DNA from: CAZRHR01 sp964599915
GTDB lineage: Bacteria; Bacteroidota; Bacteroidia; CAIKAF01
DNA: 32,340 nucleotides
Assembly: GCA_964599915.1 (NCBI GenBank)
Contig: CAZRHR010000025.1
Span: 1 to 32,340 of the forward strand
Reading direction: 5' to 3'
This document shows positions 16,890-25,419 of the stretch, piece by piece (position 1 is the first letter of the stretch; the number at the start of each line of letters is the position of its first letter). The position numbers and the translations under genes are program-made. The notes below the pieces were generated by a model. That model was given only the letters and a program-made list of their open reading frames with translations, did no database searches and was not told the origin of the DNA.

Positions 16890-17576
16890 CTATTTATCCA
16901 CCAACATAAACCCAATCCCATGAATCACCTGGATTTTGATGTGGGGGTCGGCGGATAAATATTTGCGTAACCGGGAAATGAACACATCCATGGACCGGCC
17001 GGTGAAATAGTCATCTTTTCCCCACACCGCCCGAAGCAAATCTTCACGTCTCACCACCTGTCCTCGGGTTTGTAAAAGGTTGAGCAACAATTGCCCCTCG
17101 CGTTCAGTAAGTCTTCGCGCTTGGCCTTCCGGGTCGGTCAATTGGTAATTTTGCGCATCGTAGGTGTATTTTCCTAAAACAAATGCCTGACTTACGGCCT
17201 CTTGGTTTCCTTTGGCTTGTCTTTTTCGTAGGTTTTCAATGCGTAGCAACAATTCTTCGGTTACAAAAGGCTTGGCCAAATAGTCGTCTCCGATTTTTAA
17301 CCCTGTAAGTCGGTCGCTAGATTGGTCACGTGCGGTAAGGAAAAGGATAGGAATATGGGCGTCGCAGTTCCGAATCCATTCGCCCAAAGTAAAACCATCG
17401 ATTTGAGGCAACATCACATCTAAAACACAAACTTCTGCCATGCCGGGCTGAAAAGCATCTCTGGCCGAAGCTCCATCTGCAAAATGCAGCACTTCATAAC
17501 CCTCTTCTTCCAACCGATCTGAAATCACCAAGGCCAAATTGGCATCGTCTTCCACATAAAAAATGCGATTTTTCAT
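16890..17576 (-). CDS. Response regulator, OmpR/PhoB family
   Basis: The 228-residue protein has a receiver domain with acidic pair VEDD (Glu9-Asp11), phospho-acceptor Asp53 in VCVLDVMLP, Thr81 and Lys102 in DDYLAKPF. A winged-helix DNA-binding domain follows (LTEREGQLLLNLLQTRGQVV, then DVFISRLRKYLS). It overlaps the end of the histidine kinase gene by ATGA (17573-17576), so the two form a standard two-component pair with the kinase first. The regulated genes are not evident. Confidence 0.93.
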   Translation of the reverse strand: MKNRIFYVEDDANLALVISDRLEEEGYEVLHFADGASARDAFQPGMAEVCVLDVMLPQIDGFTLGEWIRNCDAHIPILFLTARDQSSDRLTGLKIGDDYLAKPFVTEELLLRIENLRKRQAKGNQEAVSQAFVLGKYTYDAQNYQLTDPEGQARRLTEREGQLLLNLLQTRGQVVRREDLLRAVWGKDDYFTGRSMDVFISRLRKYLSADPHIKIQVIHGIGFMLVDK

Positions 17577-18871
17577 ACGTTTTTCAAGGTTTTAAGTTGA
17601 ATAATGAAAGAAGTACCCCGCTCCGGCTTACTCACCAGACGTATTTTCCCTTCGTGCAACTGGACAATCTTTTTCACATAGCTCAATCCCAGACCAAACC
17701 CTTTCACATTATGGACATTTCCGGTGGGAACCCGGTAAAACTTCTCAAACACGTGCCTTTGTGCCTCTTTGGGAATACCTTTGCCATTGTCGGATACGCT
17801 AATTTCAATTTTTTTCCCGTGGTTTCTTGTTTCTAACCGAATCACAGGTGACGGACCACTGTATTTCAGGGCATTGTCCAATAAATTGAACAGCACATTG
17901 GCCAAATGGTCGCGGTTTCCCATCACCATGGGGTCTGTGGCAGCCGTTAGCACCATGAACTGTCCTCCCGCCGCTTGGATGCGTACCAAAAACGGCTCGC
18001 GAATCTGTTCAATCAACGTATGCATGGAAATCGGTTCCATGTCCATTTTGGTTCGATTGGCATCTAAAACTGCCATTTTCAGGATGTTTTCTACCTGAGA
18101 TTTAAGTCGATTGCTTTCATCCAGGATCACTTTTCCATATTTTTTCACCTTTTCTGGTTGTGTATTCACCGCATCCCGACCTAACGCTTCACCCGCCACC
18201 GTTAAGGTTGCGATAGGCGTTTTAAATTCATGGGTCATGTTGTTGATGAAATCTTCCCGAATCTCATTGAGCCTCTTTTGTTTAAAGATAAGAATAACCA
18301 AGTAGGCGAAAATTCCCATGACCACCAGAATGCCCAGTGTGGTGATGGTCATCAGCCCCATTTGTTTGAAGATAAATGAGTCCCAATGAGGAAAATGCAC
18401 CACGAAAAAGTGGTTGTCTGAGGTAAAAGCGTCTTGTGGGAACTGGAGCGGCCGGGCCACCAGGCCGGAGAACTCAGGGTCGTTGGTTTCAATGTTTTTA
18501 TACCAATACCATTGGATGGAATCCGTAAAGCAGTCGTACATAGCGAAGCTGAAACTTTGCTCAATGTCGAACCGGCTAAATTCCACTTGCAGCAAGTTCC
18601 GCATAAAATCAACGCCCACGAGCCCTTTCACGCTGACCGAAAACGTGGCATCATCCATGCGATTAACGGGTTCAAAAACAGAAGTAGAGTCTTGATGAAA
18701 CCTGTTAATATGACTTGAAACGGAAGTAAGCGCAAGGGTAACGCGGTCTCCGAACTGGCTGGAGGTGAGGTAATGCGCTTTTCGAATCCAATAAAGTTGA
18801 ATGAGCACCAGCCCCCCGAGGGACAAGACAGCGAGAAAAGCGATGGTTCTTAATCGTTTGTTGGTAAGCAT
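17573..18871 (-). CDS. Sensor histidine kinase (membrane-bound, HisKA type)
   Basis: The 432-residue protein has a first membrane helix at about 10-28, a periplasmic sensor region of about 140 residues with no recognised fold, and a second helix at about 172-196. A HisKA domain follows with His214 in NNMTHEFKTPIATL, then an ATP-binding domain with N box NVLFNLLDNALKYS, G1 DNGKGIP and G2 GFGLGLSYVKKI. It should autophosphorylate and pass phosphate to the adjacent response regulator. All catalytic boxes are intact. The sensed signal is unknown. Confidence 0.93.
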   Translation of the reverse strand: MLTNKRLRTIAFLAVLSLGGLVLIQLYWIRKAHYLTSSQFGDRVTLALTSVSSHINRFHQDSTSVFEPVNRMDDATFSVSVKGLVGVDFMRNLLQVEFSRFDIEQSFSFAMYDCFTDSIQWYWYKNIETNDPEFSGLVARPLQFPQDAFTSDNHFFVVHFPHWDSFIFKQMGLMTITTLGILVVMGIFAYLVILIFKQKRLNEIREDFINNMTHEFKTPIATLTVAGEALGRDAVNTQPEKVKKYGKVILDESNRLKSQVENILKMAVLDANRTKMDMEPISMHTLIEQIREPFLVRIQAAGGQFMVLTAATDPMVMGNRDHLANVLFNLLDNALKYSGPSPVIRLETRNHGKKIEISVSDNGKGIPKEAQRHVFEKFYRVPTGNVHNVKGFGLGLSYVKKIVQLHEGKIRLVSKPERGTSFIIQLKTLKNV

Positions 18872-18921
18872 TGTAAATATTCCTCACGTGATTATGCAAA
18901 TATCCATAAAATTTGGGCGGT

Positions 18922-18945
18922 AGGGGCGAATAATAATTCGCCCCT
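18922..18945. repeat. Perfect 10-bp inverted repeat hairpin
   Basis: AGGGGCGAAT (18922-18931) and ATTCGCCCCT (18936-18945) form a perfect 10-bp stem with loop AATA. One G-T wobble and further G-C pairs can extend it outward. It lies between the divergent histidine kinase and small lipoprotein genes. The run downstream on the plus strand is A-rich, not T-rich, and the minus strand also lacks a T tract, so it is not a classic terminator. It could be a REP/MITE-like dispersed repeat or an operator. Copy number cannot be checked here. Confidence 0.6.
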
Positions 18946-19024
18946 GCCCCAAAAAAAATTTTCAGTTATAAATTTTGAGATTAACTTCGTGAATACTTTG
19001 CACCTTTACCGCTTGAAAACGACT

Positions 19025-19264
19025 ATGAAACGCTGCGTTACTTTCCTTCTTTTGTTTTTGTTTCTGGGATTGACCCTTGGTTCCTGTAAAGGCAAAAAAC
19101 CAATTCCCGTCAATTCTGTCCGTTTTCCGGTGACTACGGATGCCATGCAAAACACTCGGCCGGGGGACGTGAATGTGGATGTGAATGTGGAAGAACCGGT
19201 GGAAGAAGAACAGGATGAACCTGCTAGAAAGGATAAAAAGTCGGACCGTAGAAGGCCCAGATAA
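19025..19264 (+). CDS. Small lipoprotein with acidic and basic tail
   Basis: The 79-residue protein starts with MKRCVTFLLLFLFLGLTLGS and a Cys, a lipoprotein signal with lipobox TLGSC. The mature part is short, contains VNVDVNVEEPVEEEQDEP, and ends with a basic run (KDKKSDRRRPR). It looks disordered, with no known domain. The ATG at 19025 is chosen because it directly precedes the signal peptide. Small Bacteroidota lipoproteins of this kind are common and mostly uncharacterised. Confidence 0.6.
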   Translation: MKRCVTFLLLFLFLGLTLGSCKGKKPIPVNSVRFPVTTDAMQNTRPGDVNVDVNVEEPVEEEQDEPARKDKKSDRRRPR

Positions 19265-19270
19265 AGCAAC

Positions 19271-19693
19271 TTAGTCCCCGTAGTAGGTTACAAAATTCCT
19301 TTCCGTTTCGTAGAGTTTTACCTCATGAAGTTGGCATTGAGGGAAAGCTTTGAGTTGTTCGTGCAGCTGCTCCCAAATGGCAATGGCCAAGTTTTCGGTG
19401 CTGGCCAATTTTCCGGCCATAAACGGTACATCTAAATTGATGTTCTTATGGTCTAAAGGCTCAATGACAGATTCTTCAATGAGTTGACTTAATACTTTTA
19501 GGTCGATGACATAGCCTGTTTCTGGGTCCGGTGTCCCTTTTACTGTGACAAACAATTCATAATTATGCCCGTGCCAATTGGTGTTGGCGCATTTTCCAAA
19601 GACTTCTTTGTTCTTTTCATCCGACCACGCGGGATGCGCCATTTTATGGGCTGCATTAAAGTGGGATTTTCTCGTAACGTACAAAAGGGCCAT
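19271..19693 (-). CDS. 6-pyruvoyl-tetrahydropterin synthase / QueD family protein
   Basis: The 140-residue protein shows the family zinc and catalytic residues: His in FNAAHKM, the Cys in FGKCANTNWHGHNY, and the two His of HGHNY. DPETGYVIDLKVLSQL, EPLDHKNINLDVPF and STENLAIAIWEQL then follow, a pattern strikingly close to animal PTPS. Members convert 7,8-dihydroneopterin triphosphate, either to 6-pyruvoyl-tetrahydropterin (biopterin route) or to 6-carboxy-tetrahydropterin (queuosine route). The sequence alone does not settle which. The ATG at 19693 is preferred because it starts the first beta strand. Its gene is divergent from tryptophan dioxygenase. Confidence 0.85.
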   Translation of the reverse strand: MALLYVTRKSHFNAAHKMAHPAWSDEKNKEVFGKCANTNWHGHNYELFVTVKGTPDPETGYVIDLKVLSQLIEESVIEPLDHKNINLDVPFMAGKLASTENLAIAIWEQLHEQLKAFPQCQLHEVKLYETERNFVTYYGD

Positions 19694-19745
19694 TTCCAAT
19701 TTTGATAGGAAAAACATACAGTCGGGAAAAATGTTTTTAAAGCCG

Positions 19746-19753
19746 TATTTTTG
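19746..19753 (+). promoter_or_regulatory. -7 promoter element of tryptophan 2,3-dioxygenase gene
   Basis: TATTTTTG is a perfect TAnnTTTG match ending 17 bp before the ATG at 19771, which suits a short leader. I do not see a good -33 TTTG at 19-21 bp upstream, so activity may depend on an activator or on the -7 box alone. Confidence 0.45.
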
Positions 19754-19770
19754 AGGCAAATCAAGGAATC

Positions 19771-20718
19771 ATGGATATTTCACCTGCCATCCTGGAGCGT
19801 TTGGCGTTATTGGAGCAAAAGTTCGACGCCATGGGTCAGGATATGGTGAGCTATTTAGATGGGTTGCTGTATGCAGACTATCTAACTTATTGGGATTATA
19901 TTCAATTAGATACGCTCACTAGCCTTCAAAATCCGCGCACCCCGTTTCCGGATGAATCGGTGTTTATCATGTACCATCAGGTCACGGAATTGTACTTTAA
20001 AATGGCCTTACATGAGCTTCAACAGGTGGTTGAAAAACCGGGAGATGCCGCCTTTTTGCTGGAACGAATGCGCAGGGTCACCCGATACTTTAAAATTCTA
20101 ACCGAGTCTTTCTCGGTCATGGTAGATGGCATGGAATTGGATCAATTCTTGAAATTTCGCATGGCCTTGCTGCCCGCTTCAGGATTTCAAAGCGCCCAAT
20201 ACCGCGAAATTGAAATCTACGCCACAGAACTGGAACAACTGACCCATCCCGAATACCGCAGCCAACTCACCGGACAGGAAACACCTGAAACGCTTTTTCA
20301 ACATATCTATTGGAAATCCGGTGCCACCGAACTGGCCTCGGGGAAAAAGACCCTGACATTGCGCCAGTTTGAAGCCAAGTATGGGGAAAAACTTTTTCAT
20401 CGGGCCACGGCGTTACGGGGAAAAACCATGTATGCCATGTTCAAGGCCCTTTCTCCGGAAGAGCAGGCCCATCCTGAACTTCGGGAGGTTTTACGGATTT
20501 TCGATTACCAAGTGAATGTGGATTGGCCCATGGCCCACATGAAATCTGCCGCCCGATACTTGAAAAAGGATCCCGTGGATATCCAAGCTACGGGTGGAAC
20601 CAACTGGCAAAAATACCTTCCGCCCAGGTTTCAACTCAGGATTTTTTTCCCGGAACTTTGGTCCAAAGAAGAGTTGGAACAATGGGGTCGTCAATCTAAA
20701 TATGCTACCCCCCAATGA
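19771..20718 (+). CDS. kynA: Tryptophan 2,3-dioxygenase
   Basis: The 315-residue protein matches the haem enzyme TDO, which opens the indole ring of L-tryptophan to N-formylkynurenine, the first step of the kynurenine pathway. The conserved blocks are YLDGLLYADYLTYWDYIQL, NPRTPFPDESVFIMYHQVTE with a family His, ELYFKMALHEL, and RFRMALLPASGFQSAQYRE-like residues in the substrate pocket. It is a Bacteroidota length variant, somewhat longer than the classic bacterial enzyme. Other kynurenine genes are not in the window. Its stop overlaps the next start by ATGA. Confidence 0.9.
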   Translation: MDISPAILERLALLEQKFDAMGQDMVSYLDGLLYADYLTYWDYIQLDTLTSLQNPRTPFPDESVFIMYHQVTELYFKMALHELQQVVEKPGDAAFLLERMRRVTRYFKILTESFSVMVDGMELDQFLKFRMALLPASGFQSAQYREIEIYATELEQLTHPEYRSQLTGQETPETLFQHIYWKSGATELASGKKTLTLRQFEAKYGEKLFHRATALRGKTMYAMFKALSPEEQAHPELREVLRIFDYQVNVDWPMAHMKSAARYLKKDPVDIQATGGTNWQKYLPPRFQLRIFFPELWSKEELEQWGRQSKYATPQ

Positions 20719-21998
20719 GGCATTTTCCTTTGTGGGCCGCGCTCCTCTTCCTTTGCGCTTGTTCGTCGCCCCAACCCCAGGCGGAAGTCATATCGAATCC
20801 GACGGAGAACACCAACGCCTCTGACTCCACAGAAAATACGCGCTTCGGCATTCCCATTGATACGCTCTCGGAGCGAAATGGAACCATTTCCTCGGGACAA
20901 ACCATGGCCGAAGTCTTGTATAAAGAAGGTTTTGATGACCCTTTGATTGCCCAATGGCTGGCCCCCGCCCAACATGATTTTGATGTGTCGAATATTCGGG
21001 CCGGACAACCTTACACGGTGTTTTGTACCCGCGGTCCAAAGGGAAAGCCGGTCTGCCTTGTGTATGAACAGTCCAAAACAAAATATGTGGTTTTCGACGG
21101 GCGAAATGGAAAACCTGAAGTGTACCAGCACGAAAAACCGGTAACCTTGGATACCCTCACCGCTGCCGGTATCATTGAAAATTCTTTATACCAAACAGTC
21201 GTAGATTTGGGCTATGACCAAGCATTATGCATGGAAATGGCCGAGGTGCTTCGTTGGAGTGTGGACTTTTTCGCGTTGCAGCCCGGTGATAAATTTCGCG
21301 CCCTTTACACCGCCAACATGTTGGAAGGTACACCCCTCGGTGTCGAAGATATTTTAGCCTTGGAATTTACCCATCATGGAAAAACCATTTTTGCCTACCG
21401 GTTTACCCGGGCCGATCAAACGGGTTATTATGATGCAGAAGGGAAAAGCCTTAAATCCAGATTTTTACAGGCGCCTCTGGAGTTTACCCGCATTTCCTCC
21501 CGGTTTACCATGAACCGTTATCATCCCATTTTAAAACGAAACAAGCCGCATTTGGGAACGGATTACGCAGCGCCCCATGGCACACCCATTGTTACGGTGG
21601 CAGATGGCGTGGTGGAAGAAGCCGCTTATCGGGGTGGAAATGGAAATTTTGTAAAAATTAGGCATGACCACGTGTACACCACCCAATACCTGCACATGAG
21701 TAAATTTGGTCCGGGCATTCGAAGGGGCGTGCGCGTGCAACAAGGACAAGTAATTGGTTATGTAGGAAGTACAGGACTTGCCACCGGCCCCCATTTATGT
21801 TATCGGTTTTGGAAAAATGGTAAGCAGGTAGATCCATTTCGGGAAACACCCCAATCTACGGAACCCCTTGCACCTGCGGACATGCCGGCGTTTTTGGCGC
21901 AAAAAGAAGCTTTAGAACCCGCCCTGCAAACCATCCGATATCATGAGGCGGCCCTATTTGCCAGTGTAAAAACGCTGCGTGATATGGTAAAATATTAA
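20715..21998 (+). CDS. M23-family peptidase-like lipoprotein (murein hydrolase type)
   Basis: The 427-residue protein has a lipoprotein signal (MRHFPLWAALLFLCACSS) and a long N-terminal region resembling the OapA/LysM-like arm of NlpD/MepM-type proteins. A C-terminal M23 domain spans residues about 270-370. The metal motif HLGTDYA supplies His279 and Asp283, YLHMS has His327, and the final motif normally written HxH reads HLC here (His360, Cys362). In the family the last His is a zinc ligand; Cys could also bind zinc, or activity may be altered. It probably trims peptidoglycan cross-links or activates another hydrolase. Confidence 0.83.
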   Translation: MRHFPLWAALLFLCACSSPQPQAEVISNPTENTNASDSTENTRFGIPIDTLSERNGTISSGQTMAEVLYKEGFDDPLIAQWLAPAQHDFDVSNIRAGQPYTVFCTRGPKGKPVCLVYEQSKTKYVVFDGRNGKPEVYQHEKPVTLDTLTAAGIIENSLYQTVVDLGYDQALCMEMAEVLRWSVDFFALQPGDKFRALYTANMLEGTPLGVEDILALEFTHHGKTIFAYRFTRADQTGYYDAEGKSLKSRFLQAPLEFTRISSRFTMNRYHPILKRNKPHLGTDYAAPHGTPIVTVADGVVEEAAYRGGNGNFVKIRHDHVYTTQYLHMSKFGPGIRRGVRVQQGQVIGYVGSTGLATGPHLCYRFWKNGKQVDPFRETPQSTEPLAPADMPAFLAQKEALEPALQTIRYHEAALFASVKTLRDMVKY

Positions 21999-22045
21999 TT
22001 TTACCTGCCGGTTTACCCGGTCCATTGAACTAAAACACTGAATAC

Positions 22046-22900
22046 ATGCGCGCATTGGTTTTTCCCGGACAAGGTTCTCAGTTTCCCGGCATGGGCCAGG
22101 ACCTGTATGAAGCCGGCGGTTTAGCCCGTGAATGGTTTGATGAAGCAAACCGAATCCTTGGATTTTCCATCACGGAAACCATGTTTGGAGGTACAGAAGA
22201 AGCCCTGAGGGCCACCAATGTAGCCCAACCCGCTATTTTTTTACATGCAGTCATTGCGGCACAAGTAGCCGGGGAAAAAGACGTGGCGGCAGTAGCCGGA
22301 CATTCCTTAGGGGAATTTTCTGCGCTGGTGGCCAACCATTGCCTCCATTTTGAAGACGCCCTTCGGCTGGTTCAAACCCGCGCCAACGCCATGCAAAAGG
22401 CTTGCGAAGCCATTCCCGGAACCATGGCCGCTGTATTAGGGTTAGCCGACGAGAAAGTAGAACAAATTTGCGCCGGTATCACGCATGAAGTGGTGGTCGC
22501 CGCCAATTACAATTGTCCCGGACAGCTTGTTATTTCCGGTTCAGAAGCCGGTATCGACGACGCCTGCCTACAACTTAAAGAAGCCGGAGCCAAGCGGGCC
22601 TTGCGCCTCAATGTCGCCGGTGCGTTTCATTCTCCCCTCATGGAACCCGCCAAGATTGAGCTACAGGCGGCCATAGAACGAACCGATTTTCGCACGCCCA
22701 AAATTCCGGTGTATCAAAATGTCACCGCCAAGCCCCATGTGCATCCTGATGAGATTCGTGAAAACTTGGTGAACCAGTTGACCGGCGCGGTGCGATGGAC
22801 CCAGACCGTGCAACAAATGAAAGCCGACGGTTTCTTGGAATACTTAGAAATGGGACCCGGGCAGGTATTGACCGGTCTCATTCGCAAAATCACCGCGTAA
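22046..22900 (+). CDS. fabD: Malonyl-CoA:ACP transacylase (FabD)
   Basis: The 284-residue protein has FPGQGSQFPGMGQDL at the start, the nucleophile Ser87 in GHSLGEFSALV, NYNCPGQLVISG, and the catalytic His195 in AGAFHSPLM, as expected of FabD. It transfers malonyl groups from CoA to acyl carrier protein for fatty-acid synthesis. The gene is free-standing among unrelated genes rather than in a fab cluster. Its stop is immediately followed by the ATG of the gamma-glutamyltransferase gene (22901), so the two are likely co-transcribed. Confidence 0.95.
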   Translation: MRALVFPGQGSQFPGMGQDLYEAGGLAREWFDEANRILGFSITETMFGGTEEALRATNVAQPAIFLHAVIAAQVAGEKDVAAVAGHSLGEFSALVANHCLHFEDALRLVQTRANAMQKACEAIPGTMAAVLGLADEKVEQICAGITHEVVVAANYNCPGQLVISGSEAGIDDACLQLKEAGAKRALRLNVAGAFHSPLMEPAKIELQAAIERTDFRTPKIPVYQNVTAKPHVHPDEIRENLVNQLTGAVRWTQTVQQMKADGFLEYLEMGPGQVLTGLIRKITA

Positions 22901-24586
22901 ATGTCGCGTGGGCTTGGGATGATCCTATGGAGCCTCGCGGCCTCCGTGGTGTTCGCACAAAACCCACAGCCGGGCGCGCATTTTAGCCGAGCCGCCGTTG
23001 TTTCCGCGCGAACCGAAGCCTCAAAAGCCGGTGCATGGTGCATGGCCGCCGGAGGAAACGCCGCCGATGCCGCCGTGGTGACCCATTTCATGTTGGCCGT
23101 TTGCTATCCACAAGCAGGTAACCTTGGTGGCGGAGGATTTGCATTGGTGCATGTGCCCGGACAACCTGTACAAGCCTTAGATTTCAGAGAAACTGCGCCC
23201 AAAGCAGCCCATTCCCGGATGTTTCTGGATGAAAACGGACAGCCCATTCCCGACCGCTCCACCCAACACAGTTGGGCCGTAGGCATTCCCGGCTCCGTCC
23301 ATGGGTTATACACCCTTCACCAAAAGTGGGGACGACTGCCTTGGTCCGTCTTACTCGAGCCTGCCATTCGGTGCGCCAACGTAGGATTTATCCTTACCGA
23401 AAAAGACGCCAAAGAATTTAATGCCGCCCGTTCAGATTTGATGAAAGGCAACCCCGATTATCCAAGGTTTTGGAAAAAGGAACCCTGGAAACCCGGCGAC
23501 ACCTTACAGCAGCCCGAATTGGCCCGTACCCTGCAAATCATCCAGCAAGGAGGCGCTGCTGCTTGGTATGAAGGCCCATTGGCCGATATACTGGTCCGCG
23601 ACTTGAAAAAGCGAGGGGGATTACATACCGAATCCGATTTTGCCAGCTATCGCACCATCCTTCGAACCCCGGTGGAAGCCATGATTCAGGGCCATCGCGT
23701 GGTGAGCATGCCGCCGCCCTCTTCCGGCGGTTACATACTATTGCACATGCTTTCCTTGTTGCAGCATGCGCCCGTGTCTCGACCGGCATGGTTATCGCCC
23801 GCGTACATTCGTTGGTTGGTGGAAGCCGAGCGACTGGCTTACGCAGACCGGAGCAAGCACTTAGGCGACCCCGATTTTTGGGCGCCATCGCCAAAATTTT
23901 TATTGAGCGAGGCTTACGTGCAGGAGCGATTAAACGCTTGGCCACCGGCAGGGAAAGCCGGATCCTCCGCCAAAGTATTTCCAGGCGAACCACCGGCGGA
24001 GGAGTCAGAGCAAACCACCCATTTTTCCATTGTGGATCCCAACGGCATGTGTATTGCGCTCACCACCACCATTAATTCCCCCTTTGGCGCGCGGATTGCG
24101 CATCCCGAGGCCGGATTTTTGTACAACAATGAGATGGACGATTTTAGTGTAGCGCCCGGTATTCCCAATCAATTTGGGTTATTAGGCGCCGAGGCCAATG
24201 CCGTTGCGCCGGGCAAGCGCATGTTGAGTGCCATGACACCCACCCTAGTTTTTCGCGGCGATATACCCGTTTTAGTGACCGGAACGCCCGGAGGCGCCAC
24301 CATTATCACGACGGTATTGCAGCATCTGGTGTCGTATTTATGGTATGGAAAATCCGTATTGGCGTGGCAGCAATCGCCCCGATTTCATCACCAGTGGCAG
24401 CCGGATGTGGTGTATTTGGAGGCGGGGCGATGGTCGTTATCGGTGCAGCGCGCCTTACAAAAGATGGGATATACCTTGAAGGAGCGACCGCCCATTGGTC
24501 GAGCGAATGCGATAGAGCGTAAGTTTGATGGGCGTTTGGAGGCAGGTGCGGATCCGCGAGGGGATGATGCGGCGTGGGGGTTTTGA
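22901..24586 (+). CDS. ggt: Gamma-glutamyltransferase (GGT)
   Basis: The 561-residue protein begins with a signal peptide (LGMILWSLAASVVFAQ) and shows GGT hallmarks: GGNAADAAV, the substrate-binding LDFRETAP, the precursor cleavage site with nucleophile Thr372 in EQTTHFSIVD, and GTPGGATIITT forming the oxyanion region. GGT self-cleaves into two subunits and hydrolyses or transfers gamma-glutamyl groups from glutathione in the periplasm. Length and motifs are complete. The ATG directly follows the fabD stop. It is the last high-GC gene before the AT-rich defence-like island. Confidence 0.93.
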   Translation: MSRGLGMILWSLAASVVFAQNPQPGAHFSRAAVVSARTEASKAGAWCMAAGGNAADAAVVTHFMLAVCYPQAGNLGGGGFALVHVPGQPVQALDFRETAPKAAHSRMFLDENGQPIPDRSTQHSWAVGIPGSVHGLYTLHQKWGRLPWSVLLEPAIRCANVGFILTEKDAKEFNAARSDLMKGNPDYPRFWKKEPWKPGDTLQQPELARTLQIIQQGGAAAWYEGPLADILVRDLKKRGGLHTESDFASYRTILRTPVEAMIQGHRVVSMPPPSSGGYILLHMLSLLQHAPVSRPAWLSPAYIRWLVEAERLAYADRSKHLGDPDFWAPSPKFLLSEAYVQERLNAWPPAGKAGSSAKVFPGEPPAEESEQTTHFSIVDPNGMCIALTTTINSPFGARIAHPEAGFLYNNEMDDFSVAPGIPNQFGLLGAEANAVAPGKRMLSAMTPTLVFRGDIPVLVTGTPGGATIITTVLQHLVSYLWYGKSVLAWQQSPRFHHQWQPDVVYLEAGRWSLSVQRALQKMGYTLKERPPIGRANAIERKFDGRLEAGADPRGDDAAWGF

Positions 24587-24708
24587 GGGTGTTGGGGTTA
24601 TAAATCCACTTTAAACGTGAAATAATAGTAAATTCATTCAATTTTATTATAGAATTCTTACTGAAAAAGAATAGTAAGTGATTTATATACATACACATGT
24701 AAGTTTTT

Positions 24709-25419
24709 ATGGAAATCATTATTGTTGTACTTGTTTTTGCGGTATTGTTTTTTCTTTGCCTATATCTATACATCAATCTTAGTGATGAAAGAAGAAAGAA
24801 AAAGCGTCTGAGCCTTTTGGTAAATAAACTTGATGAAGAAAATACTCAGTTGAAATCTGAGGCTTTAAAGTTTCAATTACAACCCCATACATTAAGGAAC
24901 ATGGTGGCCACACTTCACGCCGCTGCAAAAAATTTATACCGTGGTTCAGAGGCTTTGGCAGATGCCCTTGATTATGTTTTGTTACAAAGACAAACAAACT
25001 TAGTAAGTGTCCAAGAGGAATTGGATTTCTTGGAAAGCTACAAGTATTTACAATCTTTTTACTTGCCCAAAAAAGAAGCCATTTAAATAGATACATCCCA
25101 AGTAGACCAAAAATTAACCACATTTTCTAGGCCATGCATACCACATCTCATTACAGCACACTTTATCGAGAATGCCTTTAAGCATGGCGATGTTCAGCAG
25201 CCTGACTTTTTAAAGATTTCCATTAAGCTCACCCCGAAGGCATTTGAGTACATCGTAGTTAATCGGATTAAAAATGAAAAATCAATTACATCAAGAGGTG
25301 TTGGTTTGCAAAACATGCAGAAAAGACTGGAGCTGATGGTTCCTGGTAGGTTCCAAATACTACAAAGTTGTAATGAATACGAATATCATGCGTATCTAAA
25401 AATTCAAGTTTTATCATGA
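24709..25419 (+). pseudogene. LytS-type sensor histidine kinase interrupted by one in-frame stop
   Basis: An open frame from ATG 24709 stops at TAA 25084-25086 after 125 residues. The same frame continues without another stop to TGA at 25417-25419. The first part has one membrane helix (residues 2-24), a short coiled coil, and the His_kinase block KFQLQPHTLRNMVATL. The second part carries the rest of the ATPase: IPHLITAHFIENAFKHG (N box) and SRGVGLQNMQKRLELM (G box). A full kinase of about 236 residues is thus broken by a single substitution, with no frameshift. No in-frame ATG sits early in the second part to restart it. The end overlaps the LytTR gene by ATGA. It may be a recent pseudogene, an assembly error, or read through. 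Confidence 0.8.

Noticed and set aside
24660..24690. Short inverted repeat CTTACT...AGTAAG upstream of the LytS gene
   Set aside because: Only six bp in AT-rich DNA, and it does not resemble the 21-bp-phased repeats upstream of viperin.
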